Shown here piece after piece: positions 9,256 to 19,023 of a stretch of 64,000 bases of DNA (the first letter of the stretch is position 1; every line of letters begins with the position of its first letter). A model generated the notes under the pieces. The model saw nothing but the letters and a program-made list of their open reading frames with translations, made no database searches and was not told the origin of the DNA. The DNA is from JACRCT01 sp049841135. Lineage in GTDB: Bacteria > Myxococcota > Myxococcia > Myxococcales > UBA5297. The DNA lies in contig JASGHK010000008.1 in the NCBI GenBank assembly GCA_049841135.1, positions 124,001 through 188,000 on the forward strand. Direction: 5' to 3'. Made by a program: the position numbers and the translations under genes.

Positions 9256-9976
9256 CTATTTGGTGGCGACGTGGATGGCCACGATACCCATCGACAGCTT
9301 CTCGTACTCGACCTTGGCGAACCCGGCCGCACTCAGCTCCGCGGCGAGCGCCGGCGCATCGGGGAAGGCCTGGATGGAGTTGTGCAGGTACTCGTACGCC
9401 GCCCGGTCGCCGGCGATGCGCGCTCCGAAGACGGGCAGGATCTTGCGGACGTAGAGCCAGTAGACGGGCTTGAAGGGCGCGAAGCCGGGGTGGGTGCAGC
9501 TCGAGCACCACGTAGCGGCCGCCGGGCTTGAGCACCCGCTTGACCTCGGCGTAGTTCGCGGGCCGGTCGGCGAAATTGCGCAGGCCGAAGGAGACGGTGA
9601 CCGCGTCGAAGCTCGCGTCGGCGAACGGCAGGCGGGTGGCGTCGGCGATGGAGAAGGTGATCCGCTGTCGGGCAGCCGCGTCGTCGATGCGGTCGATCTT
9701 CTTCTTCCCACCGATGAGCATCGCGGCGGTGAAGTCGCTGGAGACGACGAGGCCCGGCTTGGCCTGCTGGGCGAGCGCGGCGGTCAGGTCGCCGGTCCCG
9801 GCGGCGAGATCGAGGACGCGGGCGCCTTCGGAGATGGCTGCCAGGCGCACGGCGCGCTTTCGCCAGGCGCGGTCGAGTCCCCAGCTGGCGATTCCGTTGA
9901 AGCGGTCGTAACCGCCGGCAATCTTCGTGAAGAGGGCTTGGACCTTCTCGGGCTCGGCTGAGTGCTGGACGTTCAT
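9256..9976 (-). CDS. ubiE: UbiE/MenG methyltransferase (frameshifted)
   Basis: C-methyltransferase of ubiquinone/menaquinone synthesis. It starts MNVQHSAEPEKVQALFTKIA and shows YDRFNGIASWGLDRAWRK, the SAM-binding motif VLDLAAGTGDL and the UbiE signature region FDAVTVSFGLRNFADR. The frame breaks at about 9490, after GGRYVVLEL. One base fewer continues it as HPGFAPFKPVYWLYVRKILPVFG and on to NSIQAFPDAPALAAELSAAGF, ending at 9256. The corrected length of 239 residues is normal. In a myxobacterium the product would be menaquinone. Confidence 0.88.
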
Positions 9977-10030
9977 GGGGCGGGCAGGCTGGCGCGTGCC
10001 GGCCCACCCGTCAAGGACCCGGATTGGCGA

Positions 10031-11839
10031 TCAGGGGCTTGCCGGAGCGCCTACGGCTTCTTCCCCTACCACGCGTCTCCCCTGAAGCCGCTGGCGCAGC
10101 CGCTCCCGCTGCTCGATAAGCTCCTGCGGCATGGTCCGCGCGAGCTTGTCGAACAGGTCCTGCTGCAGCTCGACCTCATTCGCCCACTCCTCCGGACTGA
10201 AGCGCAGCGCCTGGCTCAACTTCGACCGGTCGACTTCGAGGCCGTCGGTGTTCAGGTCATCGATGGAGGGGATGAGGCCGGCCGCGGTCTCCTCGGCCCT
10301 GCCATGCCCGCGCACGCGGTCGACGATCCACTGCAGCACGCGCATGTTCTCGCCGTATCCCGGCCAGAGGAACTTGCCGTCGTCGCCGCGCCGGAACCAA
10401 TTGACCATGAACATCTTCGGCGGCTTCGCGATGCGATCGCGCATCCGCAGCCAGTGCGCGAAGTACTCGCCCATGTCGTAGCCGCAGAACGGCAGCATGG
10501 CCATCGGGTCGCGGCGCACGACGCCGACCGCACCCGCGGCCGCGGCGGTGGTCTCCGAGGCGAGCGTCGCGCCCAGGTAGACGCCGTGCGACCAGTCGAA
10601 GGACTCGAGCGCCAGCGGGATGGTGTCGCTGCGCCGCCCGCCGAAGATGATGGCCGAGATGGGCACGCCCTCCGGCGCGTCGGCCTTCGGATCGAGCACC
10701 GGGTTGTTGCACATCGAGCTGGTGAAGCGGCTGTTGGGGTGCGCCGCCTTCTCGCCGGTCTGCGGCGTCCATGGCCGCCCCTGCCAGTCCGACAGGCGAT
10801 CCGGGGCCGCTCCGTCCTTGCCCTCCCACCAGACCGTGCCGTCGGGCGCCTCGGCGACGTTGGTGTAGAGGGTGTCCTTCCCGATGATCCGCATGGCGTT
10901 GGGGTTGGACTTCTCGTTGGTGCCGGGGACGACGCCGAAGTAGCCCGCCTCGGGGTTGACCGCCCACAGCCGGCCGTCGGGCCCCACGTGCATCCAGGCG
11001 ATGTCGTCGCCGACGGTGAAGACCTTCCAGCCGCCGAAGCTCTTGGGCGGCACCAGCATGGCGAAGTTGGTCTTGCCGCACTGGCTGGGGAACGCCGCGG
11101 CGACGTAGGTCGTCTCGCCCGCCGGGCTCTGCACGCCGAGGACGAGCATGTGCTCGGCGAGCCAGCCCTGCTGCCGGCCAAGCCAGCTGCCGATGCGCAG
11201 CGAGAAGCACTTCTTGCTCAGCAGGACGTTGCCGCCGTAGCCGGAGCCGAAGGACCAGATGGTGTTGTCCTCGGGGAAGTGGCAGATGAAGCGGCGGTCG
11301 GGCTGCAGCTCGCCCAGCGAGTGCAGGCCGCGGTTGAACTCGTTGGAGTCCCCCAGCGCGTCGAGGGCGACTCTCCCCATCCGCGTCATCAGCCGCATGT
11401 TGAGCACGACGTAGACCGAGTCGGTCAGCTCCACGCCCACCTTGGACATCGGCGAGCCGACCGGGCCCATCAGGTAGGGCACGACGTACATCGTGCGCCC
11501 GCGCATGCAGCCGTCGAACATCGGCGTGAGCTTCAAGTAGGCGTCGCCGCGCTTCATCCAGTTGTTGGTCGGGCCGACGTCGTCGCGGTTCTCGGTGCAG
11601 ATGAAGGTGAGCTGCTCGACGCGCGCCACGTCGTTGGGGTTGGAGCGGTGTAGGTAGCAGCCGGGCAGCTTCTCGTGGTTGAGCGGGATGAGGGTGCCGG
11701 CGTCCACGGCCTCGCGGGTGAGCGTCGCGCGTTCCTGCTCGGAGCCATCGCACCAGATCACGTGGTCGGGCTTGGTGAGCTTGGCCGTCTCGTAGACCCA
11801 CTTGGCGAGGTACGGATTGGTCCAGGGCGTCGAGTCCAT
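10031..11839 (-). CDS. pckG: phosphoenolpyruvate carboxykinase (GTP)
   Basis: Converts oxaloacetate and GTP to phosphoenolpyruvate, GDP and CO2. ATG 11839 (MDSTPWTNPYLAKWVYE) follows GGAGGAAG; 602 residues, as usual for the GTP-dependent form. The substrate motifs are all present: LTRMGRVALDALG, CHFPEDNTIWSFGSGYGGN, and the active-site P-loop FPSQCGKTNFAM, with the reactive Cys kept but Gln where Ala is usual. Later motifs include MHVGPDGRLWAVNPEAGYFG and IIFGGRRSDTIPL. It stands alone between ubiE and a GNAT gene. Confidence 0.95.
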   Translation of the reverse strand: MDSTPWTNPYLAKWVYETAKLTKPDHVIWCDGSEQERATLTREAVDAGTLIPLNHEKLPGCYLHRSNPNDVARVEQLTFICTENRDDVGPTNNWMKRGDAYLKLTPMFDGCMRGRTMYVVPYLMGPVGSPMSKVGVELTDSVYVVLNMRLMTRMGRVALDALGDSNEFNRGLHSLGELQPDRRFICHFPEDNTIWSFGSGYGGNVLLSKKCFSLRIGSWLGRQQGWLAEHMLVLGVQSPAGETTYVAAAFPSQCGKTNFAMLVPPKSFGGWKVFTVGDDIAWMHVGPDGRLWAVNPEAGYFGVVPGTNEKSNPNAMRIIGKDTLYTNVAEAPDGTVWWEGKDGAAPDRLSDWQGRPWTPQTGEKAAHPNSRFTSSMCNNPVLDPKADAPEGVPISAIIFGGRRSDTIPLALESFDWSHGVYLGATLASETTAAAAGAVGVVRRDPMAMLPFCGYDMGEYFAHWLRMRDRIAKPPKMFMVNWFRRGDDGKFLWPGYGENMRVLQWIVDRVRGHGRAEETAAGLIPSIDDLNTDGLEVDRSKLSQALRFSPEEWANEVELQQDLFDKLARTMPQELIEQRERLRQRLQGRRVVGEEAVGAPASP

Positions 11840-11976
11840 GCGCTTGCTTCCTCCGTCGCGAACGAGGCGTCGCCGTCGCAAAAGTCGCGTGCGGGAACGT
11901 TAGGGCTGACGCCGGAACTGGTTCGGCAGAGGGCAAATGCACGGCGGCGTAGCCGGGTTGCCTTCCCGCTCAGGGG

Positions 11977-12007
11977 AGACAAAAGGCCACGCGCCGGGCG
12001 CGCGGCC
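11977..12007 (-). terminator. hairpin terminator after the GNAT gene
   Basis: On the minus strand a GC stem (GGCCGCGCGC pairing with GCGCGTGGCC across a short loop) is followed by TTTTGTCT. It lies 34 bp beyond the stop of the leftward gene that ends at 12041. Confidence 0.65.
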
Positions 12008-12040
12008 CGCTGAGCAGGAACGGATGGGGGGAGCGGTTCG

Positions 12041-12871
12041 TCAGCCGATGACGACCAGGCGCTGCGGCCGCATGGCGGTGAAGCCGACCTTGCGGCAGAC
12101 GGCGGCGAGCCCGACGTCCTTCTCGTCCACGCGCATGGTCACGTGCTTGACCGCGCCGAGCATCATGCGGCTCAGCTGGCCTAAGACGTTGGTGGCGTGG
12201 CCCTTGTGGCGGTCGCCGGGCATGGTGAACAGGCCCTCGAACTCCACGCCTTGGCGGCTGCGCACGCCGACGTCGACCTTCACGATGGTCCGGCCGTTCT
12301 CGACGTAGACGTAGGTGCGGCCGGCCGCCACGCGAGCCTCGACGCGGCGCAGCAGCAGCGCCGGCCCGGCCGCGGTGGGGTCTTCGCCGACCGACTCCTT
12401 GATCGCCGCGGCGCTCATCGACAAGAGGTCCGGGATGTCCGAGGCCTGGGCGACGCGCAGACCGGCGAGGACGAACGGCCCCAGGTCGTCCGCCGAGGCG
12501 GCGAACAAGCGCTGGGGGCGCGACCAGCGGGCCGGGCCACAGTTCGCCGCCCGGAGCAGCGCGTCGACGGCCGAGCGCTCGCCCAGGACGCTGCGGAAGC
12601 GAACGCGACCAAGCATGGCCCGACCGAGCTCCGAGGCCGCACCGGGGTCGAAGACGCAAGGCAAGGTCAGGCCGCCGCGCCCGCCCAGGACCGCCGCGCC
12701 GACGAGCTTGCCGTCCTCGACGAGCCCGAAAGCGGAGACGCGGGCGTCGTGACCGGCCGAGAGCGAGTGCTCCTCGAGCATCCCCAGGGCATAGAGGTTC
12801 TGCACCGGGTCCTTGGCGAGGTAGGCCCTCAGCTCTTCGATTCGCTCTGCCGGAAGCTCGATGACCTGCAC
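12041..12871 (-). CDS. GNAT acetyltransferase with DUF4081-like N-terminal half
   Basis: GTG start at 12871 (VQVIELPAERIEELRAYL), 276 residues. The N-terminal half (DPVQNLYALGMLEEHSLS, then a series of beta strands) resembles the DUF4081 region found ahead of some GNAT domains. The C-terminal half is a GNAT fold, with FTMPGDRHKGHATNVLGQLSRMML as the acetyl-CoA loop and VCRKVGFTAM at the end. Substrate unknown. Longer upstream starts would add Arg-rich sequence without homology, so they were rejected. Confidence 0.75.
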   Translation of the reverse strand: MQVIELPAERIEELRAYLAKDPVQNLYALGMLEEHSLSAGHDARVSAFGLVEDGKLVGAAVLGGRGGLTLPCVFDPGAASELGRAMLGRVRFRSVLGERSAVDALLRAANCGPARWSRPQRLFAASADDLGPFVLAGLRVAQASDIPDLLSMSAAAIKESVGEDPTAAGPALLLRRVEARVAAGRTYVYVENGRTIVKVDVGVRSRQGVEFEGLFTMPGDRHKGHATNVLGQLSRMMLGAVKHVTMRVDEKDVGLAAVCRKVGFTAMRPQRLVVIG

Positions 12872-13107
12872 GAGCGCGACCGTACCGCGCCTACGCGAGC
12901 CGTCGCAAGCTCGCAGGGCTGACTTGCCCTCGCTGGCTGCCAGGCCTGAAACCCGCCAAGCGATGGAATTCCGGGCACTTGTTCTCCAGCCTGGTCCACG
13001 ACCGACAGCCCGGCCGGGGTCTCGCAATCGTCCCTCTCGCAAGCAGGCCTCGCGGCGTATATTCCTTCGGCCTGTCGCTGGAATAGCCCTCGTGCCTGGC
13101 CGTTGGG

Positions 13108-16100
13108 ATGGCGGCCGTCTCGAGAACCGCGGGCCACGCCGCCCGTTTGAAGGACCGATTGCTCGACCCGCAGCCCAACGCTCCGTCGAAGCTCCCGCCG
13201 GGCCTGCCGACGTCCGCGCCTGGCGTCTCCGCGGCCGAGGAGGCCCAGGCCATCGCCGCAGTCCGCGACCTGCTGGATCGCGCGCGGAAGCGCCAACGCA
13301 CCCTGTTGCGGCTGACCGCCGGCCTGCTGGTGGTTACAGGCCTGCTTCTGCTCGCCCCCGCGCTGTTCGGACTCGCCGCTTCTGGCTTTGCCGCGGCCCG
13401 TCCCCTGGCGCTGGTCGCGCTCGTCGCGGCGGCGTTGGTGTACGGCTGGCAGGGCGTCTGGCGCGTGCGCCGCGAAGTGGGCGATCCCTCCGCGACTGCG
13501 CGCCTGCTCGCGACCCGGCTGGACTCTCCAGAGCTGCGCCGGGGTCTATTGCCCGCCTTCGAGCTCTCGCGTGAGTTGGCGCAGCCCCACGTCGACTTCT
13601 CCCGCGCGCTCGCCCGCGCGCACATCGGCCAGGTCGCCCAGCACGCCCGGAGGGCCAGCCTCGAGAGCGCTTTGCCCGACCGGCCCGTCCGGCTGGCGGG
13701 CCGCGTCTTCTTCTTCGCGGCGCTCCTCTTCCTGGTGGCGATCGCGCTGTTCCGCGGGCCGATGTCGCGCGGTGCCCGGCTCGTCGCCTTCGGCCAGGAA
13801 GCGCCGGCGACCAAGGCCGCAACGTCCGCCGAGCCGGTGACCGGGGACGTGGAGCTGACGTACGTCTATCCGGCCCACACCCGCCTCCCCAGCCGCACCC
13901 TGCCGAACACCAACGGCGAGATCTCGGCGCCCAAGGGCACGCAGGTGCGGCTCAAGACCCGCGCCGACCGCGAGGTCGAGAAGGCCTTCGCCCTGGTCGG
14001 CAACACGGCCCTACCGCTCGAGGTCCAGCACGGTCGCGATCTCTCCGGGACGCTCGTCGTCGAGTCCGCTGGGAGCTACCGCTTCCGCCTCGTCGGCGCG
14101 CGCGGAAAGGTGCTCGCCGAGGGCCCGCCCATCCCCATCGCCATCGAGGAGGACCTGCGGCCCAAGGCCACCATCGTCGCGCCCATGGCTGACATCGAGG
14201 TCGACCCGAAGTCCCGCGTGGAGCTCCGCTACGACGCGGAGGACGACTTCGGCGTCTCGGAGCTCGCGCTGCTCTTCAAGCTCCCGGGCGCCAGCAAGGC
14301 CGAGCGCGTCATCCTCCAGCGCTCGAAGGACGCTCCCCGGCGCGCCAGCGGCAAGTACGACTGGGACCTCGTGGCGCCCTCTCTCTCGCCGGGCGACACC
14401 ATCGCGTACTACCTCGAGGCCACCGACAACGACGAGGTCTCGGGAAAGAAGACCGGCGTCTCCCGCACGCAATACCTCAAGATCTTCAGCGAGGCCGAGC
14501 ACCACCGGAAGCTGGTCCAGAAGATCGAGGCGAGCTGGGAGAAGCTGGTCACGCTGCTCGCCGACCGGCTGGAGAGCGCCGAGCGCAAGCCCGACGGGCG
14601 CACGCCGGAGAAGATCCTCGGCGGAGCGACGCTCGACTCGCGGGCCCTGGCCTTGGCCGCGGAGCTGAGCGACCTCTCGGTCTCCCTGCGAAAAGAGAAG
14701 TCACCCGACCAGCTCTGGCGAGCGTTGGCGCTGGTCAGCGCCGGCTTGAAGGAGAAGGCCACCGCGACCTTCGACGCGCGCACCGGCGCCGCCAACTGGC
14801 TGCGCCGCGGGGCCGCCGTGGACTCCGACCCCGTCCGCAGGGTCTCTCGCGCCCTGGAAGCGGAGATCGCCGAGGAGGAGAAGGACGTCCTCTACCTCGA
14901 GGCGCTCGTCGACCAGCAGCGCATCGCCGACCTCGCCGCGCTGAGCAAGGAGCTCGTCTCCAAGCGCCGCGAGCTGGCCGACCTGCTCGAGAAGTACCGC
15001 GCCGCCCCGGACGAGGCTGCCCGCGACCGGCTCATCAAGGAGATCGCCCGGCTCAAGGAGCGCATGGGCGAGCTGATGAAGCGCATGGCGGAGCTTCTCC
15101 AAGTCCATCAACGACGAGCACTTCAACGCCGAGGCGCTCCAGGAGATGGGCGAGTCGCAGCAGATGATGGACGTCTTCGACAAGCTCCAGGAGCTGCTCC
15201 ACCAGGGCAAGGTCGAGGACGCGATGAAGGAGATGGAGAAGCTGGGCCAGATGCTCGACAAGCTCGAGCAGAACCTGAACAAGGCCAGCAAGGAGAGCCA
15301 GGGCGGGCAGTACGACCCCTTGGCCAAGGACGTCGCGCAGTTCGCCAAGGACCTCGACACGCTCCAGGAGGATCAACAGCAGCTGCTCGAAGACACGCAG
15401 AAGGTCCGGGAGCACTACAAGCAGCTCCTGCAGGACCGGCTGGCCCAGAAGGGCGCCGACTTCGTCGAGAAGCTGCGCAAGAAGGCCGACGAGGCGCGCA
15501 AGAAGCTCGCGGAGATCAAGAACCCGCGGGCCTTCTGGCGCGAGGACGAGCTCAAGCACGCCAAGGAGCAGACCGAAGACCTCGACAAGGCGCTCGCGGT
15601 GAAGGACTTCGACCAGGCCGCGGAGTCCGCCGCCAAGGCGCTGATGTCCGCCGAGCAGGCCTCCGACGACTTCGAGCGCGCAGCCCAGGACGCTCGCCGC
15701 TACCCGCAGGCCTTCCAGGAGGAGGCGTCGCTGGCGCAGAAGAACGCCCGCAGCGCCAAGAGCGCCGTCCAGCCGCTCCAGGACATCAAGCGCGAGCTCG
15801 ACAGCCTCCAGCCGCCGCCCGCCGCGGCGATGAGCGAGCAGGACCGCCAGGCGATGAAGGACATGGCCCAGCGCCAGGGCCAGCTGCAGCAGAAGGCTGG
15901 CCAACTGCGCCAGAAGATGGAAGACCTGAACCAGCAGGCGCCCCTCTTCCCGCAGGAGGCGCAGGACATGCTGCAGCAGGCGGGCGGGCGCATGCAGCGC
16001 GCTCAGACCAAGATGCAGGGGCGCGATCCGACCGGCTCGGTCGCGGAGGAGCGCGCCGCGCTCGATCAGCTCGGCGGCAGCTCGAGAAGGGCCTGCAGAA

Positions 16101-16353
16101 GCAGCAGGGCGGGCAAAGCCAGGGCGGCGGACAGCCGCTGCCGTGGCCGTGGAAGGGGCCGGGCCAGGAGCCCAACTTCGGCAACGACGACGGCGAGGGA
16201 CGGCAGAACGACGAGAAGGTCGAGATCCCCAACGCCGACCAGTACACGGTCCCGGAGGAGTACCGGAAGGACATCCTCGACGCGATGAAGCAAGGCGCGC
16301 CCGAGAAGTACAAGGACCAGGTCAAGCGCTACTACGAGGAGATCGTGAAGTGA
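13108..16353 (+). CDS. DUF4175-family membrane protein (two frame breaks)
   Basis: About 1081 residues. After a soluble N-terminus come membrane helices (LLRLTAGLLVVTGLLLLAP, ALVALVAAALVYGW, VFFFAALLFLVAIALF), then a beta-rich periplasmic domain (VELTYVYPAHTRLPSR). A long charged, Gln/Lys-rich coiled-coil tail ends KDQVKRYYEEIVK. The layout fits the DUF4175 family. The frame breaks near 15,093 (extra T, after KRMAEL) and is restored near 16,077 by a compensating single-base loss. The stop overlaps the start of the next gene (GTGA), so the two are co-translated. Function unknown. Confidence 0.75.
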   Translation: MAAVSRTAGHAARLKDRLLDPQPNAPSKLPPGLPTSAPGVSAAEEAQAIAAVRDLLDRARKRQRTLLRLTAGLLVVTGLLLLAPALFGLAASGFAAARPLALVALVAAALVYGWQGVWRVRREVGDPSATARLLATRLDSPELRRGLLPAFELSRELAQPHVDFSRALARAHIGQVAQHARRASLESALPDRPVRLAGRVFFFAALLFLVAIALFRGPMSRGARLVAFGQEAPATKAATSAEPVTGDVELTYVYPAHTRLPSRTLPNTNGEISAPKGTQVRLKTRADREVEKAFALVGNTALPLEVQHGRDLSGTLVVESAGSYRFRLVGARGKVLAEGPPIPIAIEEDLRPKATIVAPMADIEVDPKSRVELRYDAEDDFGVSELALLFKLPGASKAERVILQRSKDAPRRASGKYDWDLVAPSLSPGDTIAYYLEATDNDEVSGKKTGVSRTQYLKIFSEAEHHRKLVQKIEASWEKLVTLLADRLESAERKPDGRTPEKILGGATLDSRALALAAELSDLSVSLRKEKSPDQLWRALALVSAGLKEKATATFDARTGAANWLRRGAAVDSDPVRRVSRALEAEIAEEEKDVLYLEALVDQQRIADLAALSKELVSKRRELADLLEKYRAAPDEAARDRLIKEIARLKERMGELMKRMAELLQVHQRRALQRRGAPGDGRVAADDGRLRQAPGAAPPGQGRGRDEGDGEAGPDARQARAEPEQGQQGEPGRAVRPLGQGRRAVRQGPRHAPGGSTAAARRHAEGPGALQAAPAGPAGPEGRRLRREAAQEGRRGAQEARGDQEPAGLLARGRAQARQGADRRPRQGARGEGLRPGRGVRRQGADVRRAGLRRLRARSPGRSPLPAGLPGGGVAGAEERPQRQERRPAAPGHQARARQPPAAARRGDERAGPPGDEGHGPAPGPAAAEGWPTAPEDGRPEPAGAPLPAGGAGHAAAGGRAHAARSDQDAGARSDRLGRGGARRARSARRQLEKGLQKQQGGQSQGGGQPLPWPWKGPGQEPNFGNDDGEGRQNDEKVEIPNADQYTVPEEYRKDILDAMKQGAPEKYKDQVKRYYEEIVK

Positions 16354-18207
16354 GGACCTCCGCGCTCATCGCCTCGGCAACCTTCCTTGCGCTGCTCGCC
16401 CCGTCCGTCGCCGCCGCCGATCTCTCGCTCAAGGCCGGCTACGCCGAGCTCGAGGCCTGGGATACCGCCGGAGCGCGCAAGCTGGCCGACGAGCTGATGT
16501 CGAAGGCCCCGGACGACCGGGAAGCCCTCGCCTACGCCGCGCACGTTCGCTACGAGCAGGGCGACTACTCCGGCGCTCTCCAGCTCATCGAGAAGAGCGG
16601 CATCGACGACGAGTTCGCCCAGCTGGTGCGGGCGACGGTCAAGGAGCTCAAGGACCACCGCTCCCGCGAGAGCGAGCACTTCGTCATCTACTACCGCGAG
16701 GGCAAGGACGCGGTGCTCCCGCCCTACGCGCTCGACGCGCTCGAGCGGCAGCGCACGGCCCTCGCGACCAGCCTGGGCTACATGCCCCCAGGCAAGGTCC
16801 GCGTGGAGGTGCTGGACGACATCCGGTCGCTCTCGCGGCTCTCCACGCTGACCCTCGAGGCCATCAAGACCAGCGGGACCATCGCCATCTGCAAGTTCGA
16901 CAAGCTCATGATCACCAGCCCCAAGGCGCTGGTGCGCGGCTACGACTGGCTGGACACGCTCTCGCACGAGTACACGCACCTGGTGGTCTCCAAGATGAGC
17001 CGCAACACGGTGCCCATCTGGATCCACGAGGGCCTGGCGAAGTTCTTGGAGTCCTCCTGGCGCGGCGCGCCCGGTCTGGCGCTCTCGCCGGCCTCCGCCA
17101 GCCTGCTCGCCGACGCGCTCAAGAAGAGCAAGCTCATCCCCTTCGAGCGGATGCACCCGTCGATGGCGCTGCTGCCGTCGCAGGAGGACGCGGCGCTGGC
17201 CTTCGCCGAGGTCTTCACCGCCATCGAGTTCCTCTACGGCAAGGGTGGCAACGTGCTGCTCGGCAAGATCATCGACAACCTCAAGGCAGGCGAGCGCTAC
17301 GACGTCGCAGTCGGCAAGGCCACCGGCGGCACCTTCGCCAAGTTTCAGAGCGACTGGATGGCCTACCTCGCCAAGCGCGAGTTCCCTCGCGAGGTGATTC
17401 CGCTCTCCTCCGAGAAGCTCAAGTTCAAGGACGACGCCGACAAGGAAGAGAAGGCCAAGAAGGACAAGGGCGCCAAGGGCGAAGAGGACCTGCGCTTCGG
17501 CGACTTCCTGGAGATCGAGGACGTCGAGGGCCGCAAGCTCGCGCACCTGGGCGAGCTCTTGCGCCAGCGCGGACGCACCGCTGCCGCCATCGAGGAGTTC
17601 GGCAAGGCCTATACCCGGGTCGGCGCCCGCTCTCCTGCCCTCTCCAACCGTTATGCCCAGGCGCTCATCAAGAGCGGCGAGTTGCCCAGGGCCGAGGAGA
17701 TCCTGCTCTCCAGCCTCAAGCCCTATCCCGGCTACCCGCGGACCTTCCAGAACCTGGCCGAGATCTACATGAGCACCAAGCGGTTCGCCGACGCCGAGCG
17801 CTCCTTCTTGGAGGTCGTCAGCGTCGACCCGTTCGAATCCGCTCCCGCACGCGGGCCTCTTGCGCATCTACAGCGACCGCAAGGACGAGGCCCGCGCCAC
17901 CCGCGAGAAGCAGGCGCTGCAGATCCTGATGGGCAAGAAGTCCGACGTCCCGACGACCGCGACCGTCCGCGTCAGCTGCCACCCGCTCGCGCGCATCTTC
18001 GTCGACGGCGTCGACACCGGGAAGACGACTCCGGCGGCGCTGGAGCTCGCGCCAGGTTCGCACCTCATCAAGCTGGTGAACGACGAGCGCGGCTTCACCC
18101 GCGAAGAGCCGGTGGAGGTCGGTCCGGGCGACGAGAAGGAGCTCGACATCCAGGTCGACGGCGACGCCGCCCCGGTCTCCGCTCCGCCCGACACGGCCAA
18201 GAAGTAG
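16350..18207 (+). CDS. exported peptidase-MA-type metalloprotease with TPR and PEGA domains (frameshifted)
   Basis: GTG 16350 overlaps the upstream stop. A signal peptide (VRTSALIASATFLALLAPSVAAA) leads into TPR-like helices. A gluzincin domain follows, with SHEYTHLVV carrying HExxH and IHEGLAKFLE carrying the downstream glutamate. More TPR repeats (KAYTRVGARSPALSNRYAQAL) come next. The frame breaks at 17,836 (GATCC read as GAATCC). Corrected, it continues HAGLLRIYSDRKDEARATREK and ends in a PEGA-like domain (ARIFVDGVDTGKTTPAALELAPG). Corrected length about 618 residues. Probably periplasmic or envelope-anchored, acting with the DUF4175 protein. Confidence 0.8.
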
Positions 18208-18369
18208 CCCGGCCCGTCTCGAGACGTTCCCCTCCAGGCCAGTTGTCCCGCGGCGCGACGCAGCCCTGCGCGGTCTGCCTGCCTCTCCCCGGTGAAGTCC
18301 CCGTGGCATGTGCGCTGCAATCGCACCTGACCTCGCACGGGCGTGGACGGTGGGCTCAAGGGGGCGACG

Positions 18370-19023
18370 ATGCTGGCGACGGTGAAGTCGGGCGCGTTGA
18401 TGGGCGTGGATGCGGTGGTGGTGGACGTCGAAGTGGACATGGCCTTCGGAATGCCGTTCTTCGCCATCGTCGGGCTTCCCGACAACTCGGTGAAGGAGAG
18501 CAAGGTCCGGGTCATCTCGGCCATCAAGAACTGCAGCTACGAGCTGCCGTCGAAGAAGGTCACGGTCAACCTGGCCCCGGCGGACATCCGCAAGGACGGC
18601 ACGGCGTTCGACCTGCCCATCGCGCTCGGTGTCCTCGCCGCAGCCCAGATCGTCGAGCCCGAGGCGCTGCAGTCGCACCTCTTCGCAGGGGAGCTGGCGC
18701 TCGACGGGAGCATCAAGCCCATCCGCGGCGCGCTCCCGTTGGCGGTCGCTGCGCGCGACGCCGGGCTCAAGGGCATCTACGTGCCCAAGGAGAACGCGCG
18801 CGAGGCGTCGGTCGTCGAGGGCATCGACGTCATCCCGGTGACCACCTTCCGTGAGCTCGTCGAAGCCATCGACTCCGAGGAGCTGATCACGCCGTACCCG
18901 CGCGAGCTCGCCACCAACGCCAGCCACGCCAGCGACTCGGTCGACTTCACCGACGTCCGCGGCCAGGAGGGCGCCAAGCGCGCGATGGTGCTCGCGGCTG
19001 CAGGGGGCCACAACGCTTTTCTA
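18370..19023 (+). pseudogene. comM: comM, 5' fragment (interrupted by an integrative element)
   Basis: ATG 18370 (MLATVKSGALMGVDA) follows AGGGGGC. The fragment carries the whole N-terminal Lon-protease-like domain of ComM (DVEVDMAFGMPFFAIVGLPD, VNLAPADIRKDGTAFDLPIAL, GELALDGSIKPIRGALPLA) and the start of the AAA+ domain (VRGQEGAKRAMVLAAAGGHN). It is cut just before the Walker A codons; the rest lies at 36816-37697. ComM is the MCM/Mg-chelatase-like helicase that extends recombination intermediates in natural transformation. The frame would read on into the element for about 37 further residues. Confidence 0.92.

Noticed and set aside
9962..11653. A 563-codon plus-strand open frame
   Set aside because: Antisense to pckG, which has all family motifs.
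12872..13107. A gene in the 235-bp divergent gap between the GNAT and DUF4175 genes
   Set aside because: No start with a ribosome site. Only a TATATT that might be a -10 element for the DUF4175 gene was seen, without a convincing -35.
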